Shown in pieces: positions 7,414-13,415 of a DNA stretch of 13,415 bases. A program made the translations under genes and the position numbers. The notes below the pieces were generated by a model. That model was not told where the DNA came from and did no database searches. It saw nothing but the letters and a program-made list of their open reading frames with translations. This DNA is from Planctomycetaceae bacterium (lineage in GTDB: Bacteria > Planctomycetota > Planctomycetia > Pirellulales > Pirellulaceae), in the NCBI GenBank assembly GCA_007124535.1, contig SLEY01000631.1, positions 1-13,415 on the forward strand, given 5' to 3'. Numbering within the stretch: the stretch's first letter is position 1; every line of letters begins with the position of its first letter.

Positions 7414-7767
7414 ATGCGCGATCTGGACGACCTCTTCACCGCCCTCGCCCGCTCCCGCTTCCGCAGCCGGTTCCGGCTGGGCGAACGGGAAGGCGCCTAC
7501 CTGGAGAAAAAGGGCCTGGACGTCATCCTCGAGCATGCCGAGCAATTCCTTCGCCAGCGTCTGGGCGCCGCCCATCCGCCGAACGACGGCCGGCAGACCC
7601 CCTTCCGCGGCCACCCCGTGTTCATCGCCCAGCACGCCACCGGCACCTGCTGCCGCAAGTGTTTGGCCAAATGGCACCACATTCCCCGCGCAAGCGCGCT
7701 GAGCGAACCTCAGATCGAGTATGCAGTCCGCGTCATCCGCCGCTGGCTGGAAACCGCTCAACGTTGA
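7414..7767 (+). CDS. DUF4186 family protein
   Basis: This is a 117-residue soluble protein that I recognise as DUF4186 from its conserved second half: AHPPNDGRQTPFRGHPVFIA (53-72), QHATGTCCRKCLAKWHHIP (73-91), then RRWLE near the end. Cys79, Cys80 and Cys83 with His67, His74, His88 and His89 could bind a metal, but this is inference; the family has no known function. The ATG lies 12 bases after the pntB stop. No Shine-Dalgarno sequence is visible, so translation probably depends on coupling to pntB. The last 35 bases overlap the end of the convergent pyroglutamyl-peptidase gene. Confidence 0.85.
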   Translation: MRDLDDLFTALARSRFRSRFRLGEREGAYLEKKGLDVILEHAEQFLRQRLGAAHPPNDGRQTPFRGHPVFIAQHATGTCCRKCLAKWHHIPRASALSEPQIEYAVRVIRRWLETAQR

Positions 7768-8383
7768 CTTGCTCATCCGCCGCCGGTTCACCCGCCATGT
7801 CCGCCAGGATCTGATGGATCGCTGTGGCCATGGTCGCTGCCGGCAACGCCGTTAGCGCGCGCTCGCCCGACGAAACCTGGGACACTTCCAAAGGCAGATG
7901 GATCATCGTGCTGCGCGTGCTCAGCCCGCGCTGCTCCGCCAGATAATGGGCCAGGTACAAAACCGCATTGCACAGAAAGGTCCCCGCATGGCAGGAGACC
8001 CGGCAGGCAATTCCCGCTTGCCGAATCCGCGCCGCCCAACGTCCCAAGGGCAACTGCGAACGATAGGCCACCGGACCCGACGGCGCCAACACCGCCGCTT
8101 CGTCCGCTTCCCCATTCGAGTCCCCCGCAACGTTCAACCCGATCATTTCCAATTCGATCCCGCGCCGCCCCGGGGCTTGCCCCAAATGCAGGCTGTAATC
8201 GTAACCGGCTTCCAGATCCGACGCCAAACGTTCGGCCAACATCGCATAATCCACGGGGTAGCGGCGAGTCGTCACGTGGGGCTGACGCGGTAAATTCCGC
8301 GTCAGTTCGATCAGCGTGAGCCAACTGCTGTTCTGCTCCCATTCGCCATAGGCGTCGAACGCGGTGATCAGCACAGTTGCCAT
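7733..8383 (-). CDS. pcp: Pyroglutamyl-peptidase I (peptidase family C15)
   Basis: This cytoplasmic cysteine peptidase removes N-terminal pyroglutamate from peptides. The 216 residues match the family's usual length of about 215. The catalytic triad is visible: Glu79 in GIELEMIGLN, Cys138 in AGTFLCNAVLY, and His162 in MIHLPLE. Other landmarks are LITAFDAYGEW (5-15), GQAPGRR (68-74) and RYPVDY (41-46). The N-terminal segment departs from the common F-G-G-E-x-x-N-P-S, reading Y-G-E-W-E-Q-N-S-S. I chose the ATG at 8383; a TTG at 8395 would add four residues and has no better binding site. No clear Shine-Dalgarno sequence precedes it, and a run of seven T lies just upstream on the coding strand. 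It sits 36 bases after the membrane-protein gene on the same strand, so the two are likely one operon. Confidence 0.88.
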   Translation of the reverse strand: MATVLITAFDAYGEWEQNSSWLTLIELTRNLPRQPHVTTRRYPVDYAMLAERLASDLEAGYDYSLHLGQAPGRRGIELEMIGLNVAGDSNGEADEAAVLAPSGPVAYRSQLPLGRWAARIRQAGIACRVSCHAGTFLCNAVLYLAHYLAEQRGLSTRSTMIHLPLEVSQVSSGERALTALPAATMATAIHQILADMAGEPAADEQVNVERFPASGG

Positions 8384-8419
8384 AAGCGCCCACAAAAAAA
8401 TCGAACCGGCTTCTCCAGC

Positions 8420-9076
8420 TCAACGCCGCAGCATCTCCTGCCATTGCAGGGCAACCGCCTGGGGATTGCCCAGCACCGCAAAAGCCACAAGCACCACCAT
8501 CATCACACCAAACAGCATCAAACTCAAACCATAAGGATTCGGGGTCCCCCGGACCTGCCGCAACGCCGGACGCAACGTCTGTTCCAACCGTCGCCAACCC
8601 AAATAGCTCTGCCGGGGACCCGAAGATACCAACTGGACGGTTTTCATCGCCCCGAATGGCTCCAGATGCAGCTGTACCTGCAAGCGGGGCAGGATCAAAC
8701 TGTCTCCCACCCAACGCGCCTGGCGATCCAAGTCCGTGACCACCTCGGCTAGAATCGGACGCAGTTGATCACACGTCACATTGTAAATCACCAGACGCGG
8801 ACGCATCAGCAGGATCAGCAGCGTAACACAGAGGGCGTAAAAAGCCAGCAACACCAGCCAGATCCATCCCCCCAAGTGAACTGCTGCATTCTCAGGAAAA
8901 AACAGCTCCATCGGCCCCACAACCGCCAACCCGCCCACAGCAATTCCTAAAGTAGCCGTATCGCGAGCACCCGTAGTTACTAATGGCCGGGTCCATAGGT
9001 TCACCACGCCCAAGATCAGCAGGTACACCGCCAGCGGTCCCAAGGCAATGGCCAGACGTAAGGGATCCAGATACAT
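8420..9076 (-). CDS. Predicted membrane protein of unknown function, four TM helices
   Basis: I do not recognise a family. The 218-residue product (start at the ATG at 9076; a TTG at 9082 is also in frame) has predicted membrane helices at about 8-28, 42-60, 69-91 and 183-203. A soluble region of about 90 residues lies between helices 3 and 4 (about 92-182). It includes RPRLVIYNVTCDQLRPILAE, DLDRQARWVGDSLILPRL and a basic GWRRLEQTLRPALRQVRG, and looks like a small alpha/beta domain facing the cytoplasm; this is inference. An AGGTCGAG-like stretch about nine bases before the ATG may be the ribosome binding site. It is upstream of pcp on the same strand with a short gap, so co-transcription is likely. 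That does not by itself indicate a function. Confidence 0.75.
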   Translation of the reverse strand: MYLDPLRLAIALGPLAVYLLILGVVNLWTRPLVTTGARDTATLGIAVGGLAVVGPMELFFPENAAVHLGGWIWLVLLAFYALCVTLLILLMRPRLVIYNVTCDQLRPILAEVVTDLDRQARWVGDSLILPRLQVQLHLEPFGAMKTVQLVSSGPRQSYLGWRRLEQTLRPALRQVRGTPNPYGLSLMLFGVMMVVLVAFAVLGNPQAVALQWQEMLRR

Positions 9077-9151
9077 AAACAAACTCGACCTGATAGGGCG
9101 ACGGCACGCTTGCCCCCCGTCCCGGGGCGGATGAACTCCGACCCGTGTCGC

Positions 9152-9181
9152 TTGACGAAAGTGGGTTGCGGGGGCTACGAT
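9152..9181 (+). promoter_or_regulatory. Possible sigma-70 promoter for the antiporter-trpC operon
   Basis: TTGACG (9152-9157, five of six consensus bases) and TACGAT (9176-9181, four of six) are 18 bases apart. If used, transcription would start near 9188 and give an untranslated leader of about 340 bases before the antiporter ATG. That is unusually long and contains the hairpins noted separately. Consensus match only; a nearer promoter cannot be excluded. Confidence 0.4.
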
Positions 9182-9471
9182 ACACAGCTTGCATGGGCAA
9201 CCCCTGCTCCGGAACGGCGTAATGCTCCTAGTTTAACGGCTGGTACCCGCCCGGTCAACGAGCCGGCGTCCCGCGTTTTCCGTTCACCTGGAGATCGACA
9301 CCTGAGCTGGATTTCGAGGCGCTGGACGTCGTCGCGAGTTCGCGGTGGCCGGTCTTTCCCGTCCGTGCAGCCACCTGTTTTATTTACCCACAACAGGGTG
9401 TTTTCAAGCCAGGTAACCGGCTTGGTGAACCGGCGGACCGCTCGCGGGCCTTTCCACCGAATCACTCGGAT

Positions 9472-9495
9472 GGACCGGTGACGACTCGCCGGTCC
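9472..9495 (+). promoter_or_regulatory. Ten-base-pair hairpin in the antiporter leader
   Basis: Positions 9472-9481 pair with 9486-9495 over ten base pairs (nine Watson-Crick and one G-T wobble), closing a four-base loop CGAC. It lies 31 bases before the antiporter start codon, which has no visible Shine-Dalgarno sequence. No T-run follows, so it is not a standard intrinsic terminator. A role in mRNA stability or translation control is possible but is inference. Confidence 0.5.
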
Positions 9496-9526
9496 TGACG
9501 CGCGAACAGCCCACGAAAACCCGCCT

Positions 9527-11317
9527 ATGTTCTGGATCGATACGCTGCTCCTGATCGGCGGTCTCCTGCTCCTGCTGGGGATCGCCTCCAGCAAGTTCTC
9601 GGCGCGCGTGGGCGTCCCCGTCCTGGTCATGTTCCTGACCTTGGGAATGCTGGCCGGTTCCGAAGGGGTCCTGGGTTTGGCCTTCGATAACTACCGGCTG
9701 GCGCACGGGATCGGAACCGTGGCCCTGGCCATGATCCTGTTCGACGGAGGCCTGCAAAGCCCGTGGGGCGCGATCCGGAGGGTCTGGAAACCGTCGCTCC
9801 TGATGGCGACTCTAGGGGTTTCAGTTACCGCAGGAGTAACCGGCATGGCGGCGGCCTGGATCCTGGAGCTTTCGCTGCTGAAAGGCTTGCTGCTGGGAAG
9901 TATTGTGGGTTCGACCGATGCCGCGGCGGTGTTTTCCATCCTGCGTTCCGGTGGTGTCCATTTGCCCCAGAGGCTGGCGGCCACGCTGGAAGTGGAAAGT
10001 GGATCGAATGACCCGATGGCGATCTTCCTGACCGTGGGATTGCTCGAGTTGCTGATGGGCCAGATGGCTTGGGGGCCGGGACTGCTGTTGCTGCTGGCGG
10101 TTCAAATCGTGGCCGGGGCGACGGTGGGCGTGGCCGCGGGCTTCGCCGCGGTCGGGGTGGTGAACCGCATCAATCTGGACGCCTCGGGTTTGTATCCGGT
10201 GCTGGTGACCGCCTGCAGTCTGTTGACGTTCGGCCTGGCCGCCTCTCTCGGGGGAAGTGGTTTTCTGGCAGTTTACATCGCCGGGATCGTGATGGGCAAC
10301 AGCCGGATCGTATTTCGCCGCGGCGTGTTCTTGTTCCACGATGCGGTGGCTTGGCTCAGCCAGATCGTGTTGTTTGTGATGTTGGGTCTGTTAAGTTTTC
10401 CCAGCCGGTTGTGGGGCATAGCCGGGCAAGGTCTGTTGATTGCCGCCGTGTTGATCTTTGTGGCGCGGCCCGTGGCGACGTTGATGCTCTGGCCGTTCCG
10501 TTACACGGGCCGCGAATTGCTGTTCGTGTCCTGGGTGGGCCTGAAAGGCGCCGTGCCGATCACCTTGGCCACGTTCCCCCTGGTGGTGGGCCTGGCGAAC
10601 GCGGATCAGCTGTTCGATGTGGTGTTCTTCGTGGTTTTGGTGTCGGCGCTGATCCAAGGCTGGACGCTGCCGTCCATGGCGCGAAAGTTGGGTTTAGAGA
10701 CCCCGCCGCCCTCGCAACCGCCGGTGACCTTGGAGATCAGTTCGCTACGGCATGTCGAAGGCGATATCATCGATTATCTGGTCGATAACGACTCGCCCGC
10801 CGCCGGCCGTCCGGTCAAACGCCTGGCCCTGCCCGAGGGCGTGGTGATTGCGATCATCGCTCGGCAGCAGCAGATCATCCCCCCGCACGGCGACACCCGG
10901 ATCGAGCCGGGGGACCATGTGATCTTGGTGCTTCGGCCGGACACGCGCCCGTTGGTCAACAAGATTTTCGGTCCCCGGGAGCGGCGGGGGGAAGAGCTGC
11001 CGCCGTCGCTGGAATTCCCGCTGCGCGGCAGTACGCGGGTCGGCGAATTGGAGAAGTTCTACGACATCCCGATGGACGCCCCCGCCGAACATACTTTGGA
11101 CCAGGTCCTCCGCGAACGGCTGGGACCGGAGCGAACCGTGGTCGGAGCCCGGGTTTGCTTCGGCCCCATCTCGCTAACCATCCGGAAGATCGGAAGTCAA
11201 CAGGCGATCCAGAGCGTCGGCATGACGATCCTGCCCCTGGACGAATTGGAACTTGGCCCCTGCGAGCAGGAAGACTCCTTGCAGGAATACGGACGATCGG
11301 TGGAGCCGCATTCATGA
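9527..11317 (+). CDS. Cation/proton antiporter, CvrA/NhaP2 type (CPA1 with RCK-C domain)
   Basis: This 596-residue inner-membrane antiporter is expected to exchange K+ or Na+ for protons in cation and pH homeostasis. The membrane part covers about 1-390 with some twelve helices. CPA1 landmarks are LFDGGL (71-76), GSTDAAAVFSILR with Asp131 (128-140), and the ion-binding Asn161-Asp162 in EVESGSNDPMAIFL (155-168). GLKGAVPITLATFP (338-351) follows. The cytoplasmic tail has a TrkA-C/RCK-C domain (about 403-475) and a CorC/HlyC-associated-like domain (about 495-575, LEFPLRGSTRVGELEKFY and VGARVCFGPISLTIRKI). This is the domain order and length of E. coli CvrA (NhaP2, about 578 residues). No Shine-Dalgarno sequence precedes the ATG, but the protein begins directly at the first helix, so the start is credible. 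Ion preference cannot be read from the sequence. The stop overlaps the trpC start. Confidence 0.9.
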   Translation: MFWIDTLLLIGGLLLLLGIASSKFSARVGVPVLVMFLTLGMLAGSEGVLGLAFDNYRLAHGIGTVALAMILFDGGLQSPWGAIRRVWKPSLLMATLGVSVTAGVTGMAAAWILELSLLKGLLLGSIVGSTDAAAVFSILRSGGVHLPQRLAATLEVESGSNDPMAIFLTVGLLELLMGQMAWGPGLLLLLAVQIVAGATVGVAAGFAAVGVVNRINLDASGLYPVLVTACSLLTFGLAASLGGSGFLAVYIAGIVMGNSRIVFRRGVFLFHDAVAWLSQIVLFVMLGLLSFPSRLWGIAGQGLLIAAVLIFVARPVATLMLWPFRYTGRELLFVSWVGLKGAVPITLATFPLVVGLANADQLFDVVFFVVLVSALIQGWTLPSMARKLGLETPPPSQPPVTLEISSLRHVEGDIIDYLVDNDSPAAGRPVKRLALPEGVVIAIIARQQQIIPPHGDTRIEPGDHVILVLRPDTRPLVNKIFGPRERRGEELPPSLEFPLRGSTRVGELEKFYDIPMDAPAEHTLDQVLRERLGPERTVVGARVCFGPISLTIRKIGSQQAIQSVGMTILPLDELELGPCEQEDSLQEYGRSVEPHS

Positions 11318-12099
11318 CTGAGATTTTGGACAGAATCGTCGCTTCCAAACGAGAGGAAATCGCCGCCGCCCGGCAGCGCCGCCCGGCGGCCGAGCTGGAG
11401 GCCGCCCTGGCCGACGCGCCGCCCCTCCGCAACTTCCTGGCGCCCCTCCGCGCACCCGGACCGATCAAGCTGATTGCCGAAGTCAAAAAGGCAAGTCCCT
11501 CGAAGGGAGTGATCCGAGCCGATTTCGATCCGGTCGCCATCGCCCGCATCTACCATGAACAGGGGGCGAGTTGCTTGAGCGTGCTGACCGACACCCCGTT
11601 CTTTCAAGGCGACGTGCAGTACCTGACCGAGATCCGTCACGCGGTGCCGCTGCCCCTGCTGCGAAAAGACTTTATCCTGGACAGCTACCAGTTGCTGGAG
11701 GCCCGGGTGGCCGGGGCCGATGCCGTGCTGCTGATCGCCGAATGCCTAGACCCGGACACGCTCCGCCGACTTCACGGCGAGGCGGAAGCGCTCGGCATGA
11801 CTCCGCTGGTCGAACTCTATCGCCGCGAAAACCTGAGCCCGGTGCGGCGAGCGGGCGCGCGGCTGGTGGGTGTCAATAACCGCGATCTGAGGACGTTCCA
11901 CACCGACCTGCAGCATACGATCCGGATGCGTGCCGCGATCCCGCCCGACTGCACCCTGGTCGGGGAAAGCGGGATCCACAGCCGCGAGGACGCCCTGCGG
12001 TTGGAACGCGCCGGAGTCGACGCCATGCTGGTCGGCGAGCACCTGATGGCCAGCCGCGACATCGCCACCGCCGTCAGGAATCTGCTGGGAACCCGCTGA
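11314..12099 (+). CDS. trpC: Indole-3-glycerol-phosphate synthase
   Basis: TrpC closes the indole ring in tryptophan synthesis, turning carboxyphenylamino-deoxyribulose phosphate into indole-3-glycerol phosphate. The 261 residues form a single (beta/alpha)8 barrel of normal length, with no fused TrpF. The expected active-site residues are all visible: Glu56 and Lys58 in IAEVKKASPSKG, Lys118 in LLRKDFILD, Glu167 in PLVELY, Asn188 in VGVNNRDL, and Glu218-Ser219 in VGESGI. A frame extension upstream to 11155 lies inside the antiporter gene and is ignored. The ATG at 11314 has GGTGGAG eight bases before it and aligns with the family start. It overlaps the antiporter stop as ATGA, implying translational coupling. 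No other trp gene is in the window. Confidence 0.95.
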   Translation: MTEILDRIVASKREEIAAARQRRPAAELEAALADAPPLRNFLAPLRAPGPIKLIAEVKKASPSKGVIRADFDPVAIARIYHEQGASCLSVLTDTPFFQGDVQYLTEIRHAVPLPLLRKDFILDSYQLLEARVAGADAVLLIAECLDPDTLRRLHGEAEALGMTPLVELYRRENLSPVRRAGARLVGVNNRDLRTFHTDLQHTIRMRAAIPPDCTLVGESGIHSREDALRLERAGVDAMLVGEHLMASRDIATAVRNLLGTR

Positions 12100-12149
12100 C
12101 CTCCTCGGTTGCCCAGCGGCCTTGCCCATCCAACCCAAAACGGACTGGA

Positions 12150-12185
12150 CGGGCTCCTGCCGCACAGCGAAGCCGGCAGGGCCCG
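12150..12185. terminator. Strong hairpin between convergent genes, possible bidirectional terminator
   Basis: Positions 12150-12162 and 12174-12185 form a 12-base-pair GC-rich stem with one bulged T (12155) and an 11-base loop. It starts 51 bases after the trpC stop and also lies downstream of the ABC-transporter gene on the other strand. There is no T-run on either side, so classical intrinsic termination is uncertain; it may act as an mRNA 3' end or RNase barrier. Confidence 0.5.
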
Positions 12186-12208
12186 CATCCTCCATCCCCG
12201 GGGATCGA

Positions 12209-12231
12209 CGGCGGGGGCCAGACACCCGCCG
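12209..12231. terminator. Second hairpin in the convergent spacer
   Basis: CGGCGGG (12209-12215) pairs perfectly with CCCGCCG (12225-12231) around a nine-base loop. A smaller ACGAG/CTCGT stem follows at 12239-12254. For the minus-strand ABC gene these are the first structures after its stop codon. No T-run is present, so a terminator role is an inference from position. Confidence 0.35.
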
Positions 12232-12269
12232 AGGTCGAACGAGTCACGGCTCGTCCTTCTGCTGCGGGA

Positions 12270-13415
12270 TCATCTCGCGGCGGCCCGGCGGGTGCGCTCT
12301 TCCTGGCGGCGCTGAATGTGTTCCAAATCGTCTTTGGGCGTCGCGGCGATCAGCCGCTTGGTGTAGGCTTCCTGCGGGTTGGCGTAGATGTTCTCCGAGG
12401 GGCCGAATTCGAGGATCTGGCCGTCGTTCATCACCGCCATCATGTCGGCCATGAATTTGACCACATTCAAGTCGTGGCTGATGAAAATGTAGGTCAAATG
12501 CCGGTTCTCCTGCAACTCCTTCAACAGGTTCAGCACCTGGGCCTGCACCGAGACGTCCAGCGCGGATACGGATTCGTCACAGATGATGAACTCCGGTTCC
12601 ACGGTCAGCGAGCGGGCGATGCAGATCCGCTGCCGCTGGCCGCCGGAAAATTCGTGCGGATAGCGGTGCAGGTGCGAGCTGTCCATGCCGACTTCTTCCA
12701 GCAAGGCCACGGCGCGGTCGCGGCGGTCGCGGGCCGAACGGCCGATGCCGTGGATCAGCATGGGTTCGACCAGCGCGGATTCGACGGTCATCCGCGGGTT
12801 CATCGATCCGTAGGGGTCCTGGAAGATGATCTGCAGCCGGCGCCGCATGGCGCGCAGGCGGGCGCCGTTCAGGGTGGTGAGGTCCACGTCGTTGTACAGC
12901 ACCCGTCCGCCGGTGGGTTCGATCAGCCGCAGGATCGCTCGCCCCGTGGTGGTCTTGCCACAGCCGGATTCGCCGACCAGCCCCAGGGTTTGGCCGCGGT
13001 AGATGTTAAAGCTGACGCCGTCCACGGCTTTGGTGTAACCGACGGTCCGCAACAGGACGCCGCGGCGGATCGGGAAGTACACTCGCAGATGCTCGACCCG
13101 CAACATCGGGACTGCCCCGTCCGGCACGGTCGTGGTTCCGGGGGCGTGGTGGCCTTCTTCCCAGGGGTGGCCCATTGCGGCCAGTTCTTGCGGCGGGTGC
13201 AGCAGTCGGCCGCGACCGCGCGAGATCAGCTGCTCCAGGCGCTGGTCGTCCAGCGGTTTTTCGATCATACGGACCTGCCCCGCCTCTTCCACCGTCTGCA
13301 TGAAATCGCTGACCGTCGGCAGGCGTTTGTAGACGCTGTCCAACCGCGGGCGGCAGGCCAACAGGCCCTTGGTATACGGATGCTGGGGGTCGCCGAAGAT
13401 GTCCAGGATGTTGCC
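12270..13415 (-). CDS. Fused two-domain ABC transporter ATPase (DppD-DppF type), N-terminus beyond window
   Basis: This protein is part of a peptide/nickel-family ABC importer, energising uptake of oligopeptides or similar substrates. The frame is open from the right edge, so 381 residues of a longer protein are visible. The first 25 or so visible residues (FGDPQHPYTKGLLACRPRL) are the C-terminal signature of a DppD-like ATPase. A linker of about 65-80 residues follows, then a complete DppF-like ATPase. Its Walker A is GESGCGKTT (148-156), the Q-loop lies in IFQDPYGSMNPRM, the signature is SGGQRQR (257-263), Walker B ends CDESVSALDVS, and the switch histidine is in ISHDLNVV. Asp-Glu-Ser replaces the common Asp-Glu-Pro, but the catalytic Glu is kept. 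The layout resembles fused ATPases such as YejF and GsiA. Substrate cannot be told; permease and binding-protein genes are not in view. Confidence 0.9.
   Translation of the reverse strand, partial: GNILDIFGDPQHPYTKGLLACRPRLDSVYKRLPTVSDFMQTVEEAGQVRMIEKPLDDQRLEQLISRGRGRLLHPPQELAAMGHPWEEGHHAPGTTTVPDGAVPMLRVEHLRVYFPIRRGVLLRTVGYTKAVDGVSFNIYRGQTLGLVGESGCGKTTTGRAILRLIEPTGGRVLYNDVDLTTLNGARLRAMRRRLQIIFQDPYGSMNPRMTVESALVEPMLIHGIGRSARDRRDRAVALLEEVGMDSSHLHRYPHEFSGGQRQRICIARSLTVEPEFIICDESVSALDVSVQAQVLNLLKELQENRHLTYIFISHDLNVVKFMADMMAVMNDGQILEFGPSENIYANPQEAYTKRLIAATPKDDLEHIQRRQEERTRRAAAR

Larger units (their letters stand above)
9077..9526. other. Intergenic region with candidate promoter and structured leader
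   Basis: This 450-base stretch lies between divergent genes. On the plus strand I see one good promoter-like site (9152-9181) and three inverted repeats (9372-9400, 9406-9423 and 9472-9495) before the antiporter start. The reading frames crossing it are rich in Arg, Pro and Ser, have no family signature and no ribosome binding site, so I do not call a gene. No tRNA with a proper T-loop was found. No clear promoter for the minus-strand membrane-protein gene could be picked out. Confidence 0.55.

Noticed and set aside
6015..7814. A 599-residue plus-strand frame overlapping pntB in another phase
   Set aside because: Arg/Gly/Pro-rich low-complexity translation, as expected from frame-shifted GC-rich coding sequence; pntB occupies the true frame.
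9225..9300. A tRNA-like stretch (TAGTTTAACGGCTGGTAC followed by CCGG repeats)
   Set aside because: It has no T-loop consensus, the anticodon stem does not pair properly, and the would-be acceptor ends pair over only four bases.
12196..12203. CCCCGGGG palindrome
   Set aside because: An eight-base self-complementary site is expected by chance at this GC content and cannot form a hairpin loop by itself.

Overview
The window looks like chromosomal DNA of a GC-rich planctomycete, probably of the Pirellula type. The best lineage evidence is the left third. It holds a Tat-exported DUF1501 protein and a secreted DUF1549/DUF1553 protein side by side, a pairing that is greatly expanded in Planctomycetes. 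Many start codons have weak or no Shine-Dalgarno sequence, which fits the same group. No rRNA, tRNA, CRISPR array, insertion sequence or phage gene was found.

Layout from left to right. Positions 1-4159 (minus strand) carry a two-gene unit. A 976-residue DUF1549/DUF1553 protein with a very long Ala/Glu/Arg-rich coiled coil comes first, followed by a DUF1501 protein that runs off the left edge. A 341-base divergent spacer (4160-4500) separates it from a plus-strand operon for the three-subunit proton-translocating nicotinamide nucleotide transhydrogenase, pntAA-pntAB-pntB (4501-7401). A small DUF4186 gene follows. Its 3' end overlaps the 3' end of a convergent minus-strand pair, a 4-TM membrane protein of unknown function followed by pyroglutamyl-peptidase I. 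A 450-base spacer (9077-9526) has a plausible promoter and several hairpins. It leads into a plus-strand pair, a CvrA/NhaP2-type cation/proton antiporter and trpC (indole-3-glycerol-phosphate synthase), joined by an ATGA overlap. The right end (minus strand) holds the C-terminal part of a fused two-ATPase peptide/nickel-type ABC transporter protein. The spacer between it and trpC has three hairpins.

The most interesting point is in PntB. The membrane domain and most of the nucleotide-binding domain III look like a normal transhydrogenase. However, the Lys-Arg-Ser motif that holds the 2'-phosphate of NADP(H) is replaced by Asn-Leu-Asp followed by Glu, and the usual V-P-Y-D loop is also altered. 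PntAA keeps its NAD site. The complex may therefore have changed nucleotide specificity in domain III. Second in interest is the DUF1549/DUF1553 protein, which has a coiled coil where a haem domain often sits and lacks the usual C-x-x-C-H motif inside DUF1549. The remaining genes look like ordinary housekeeping or transport functions.
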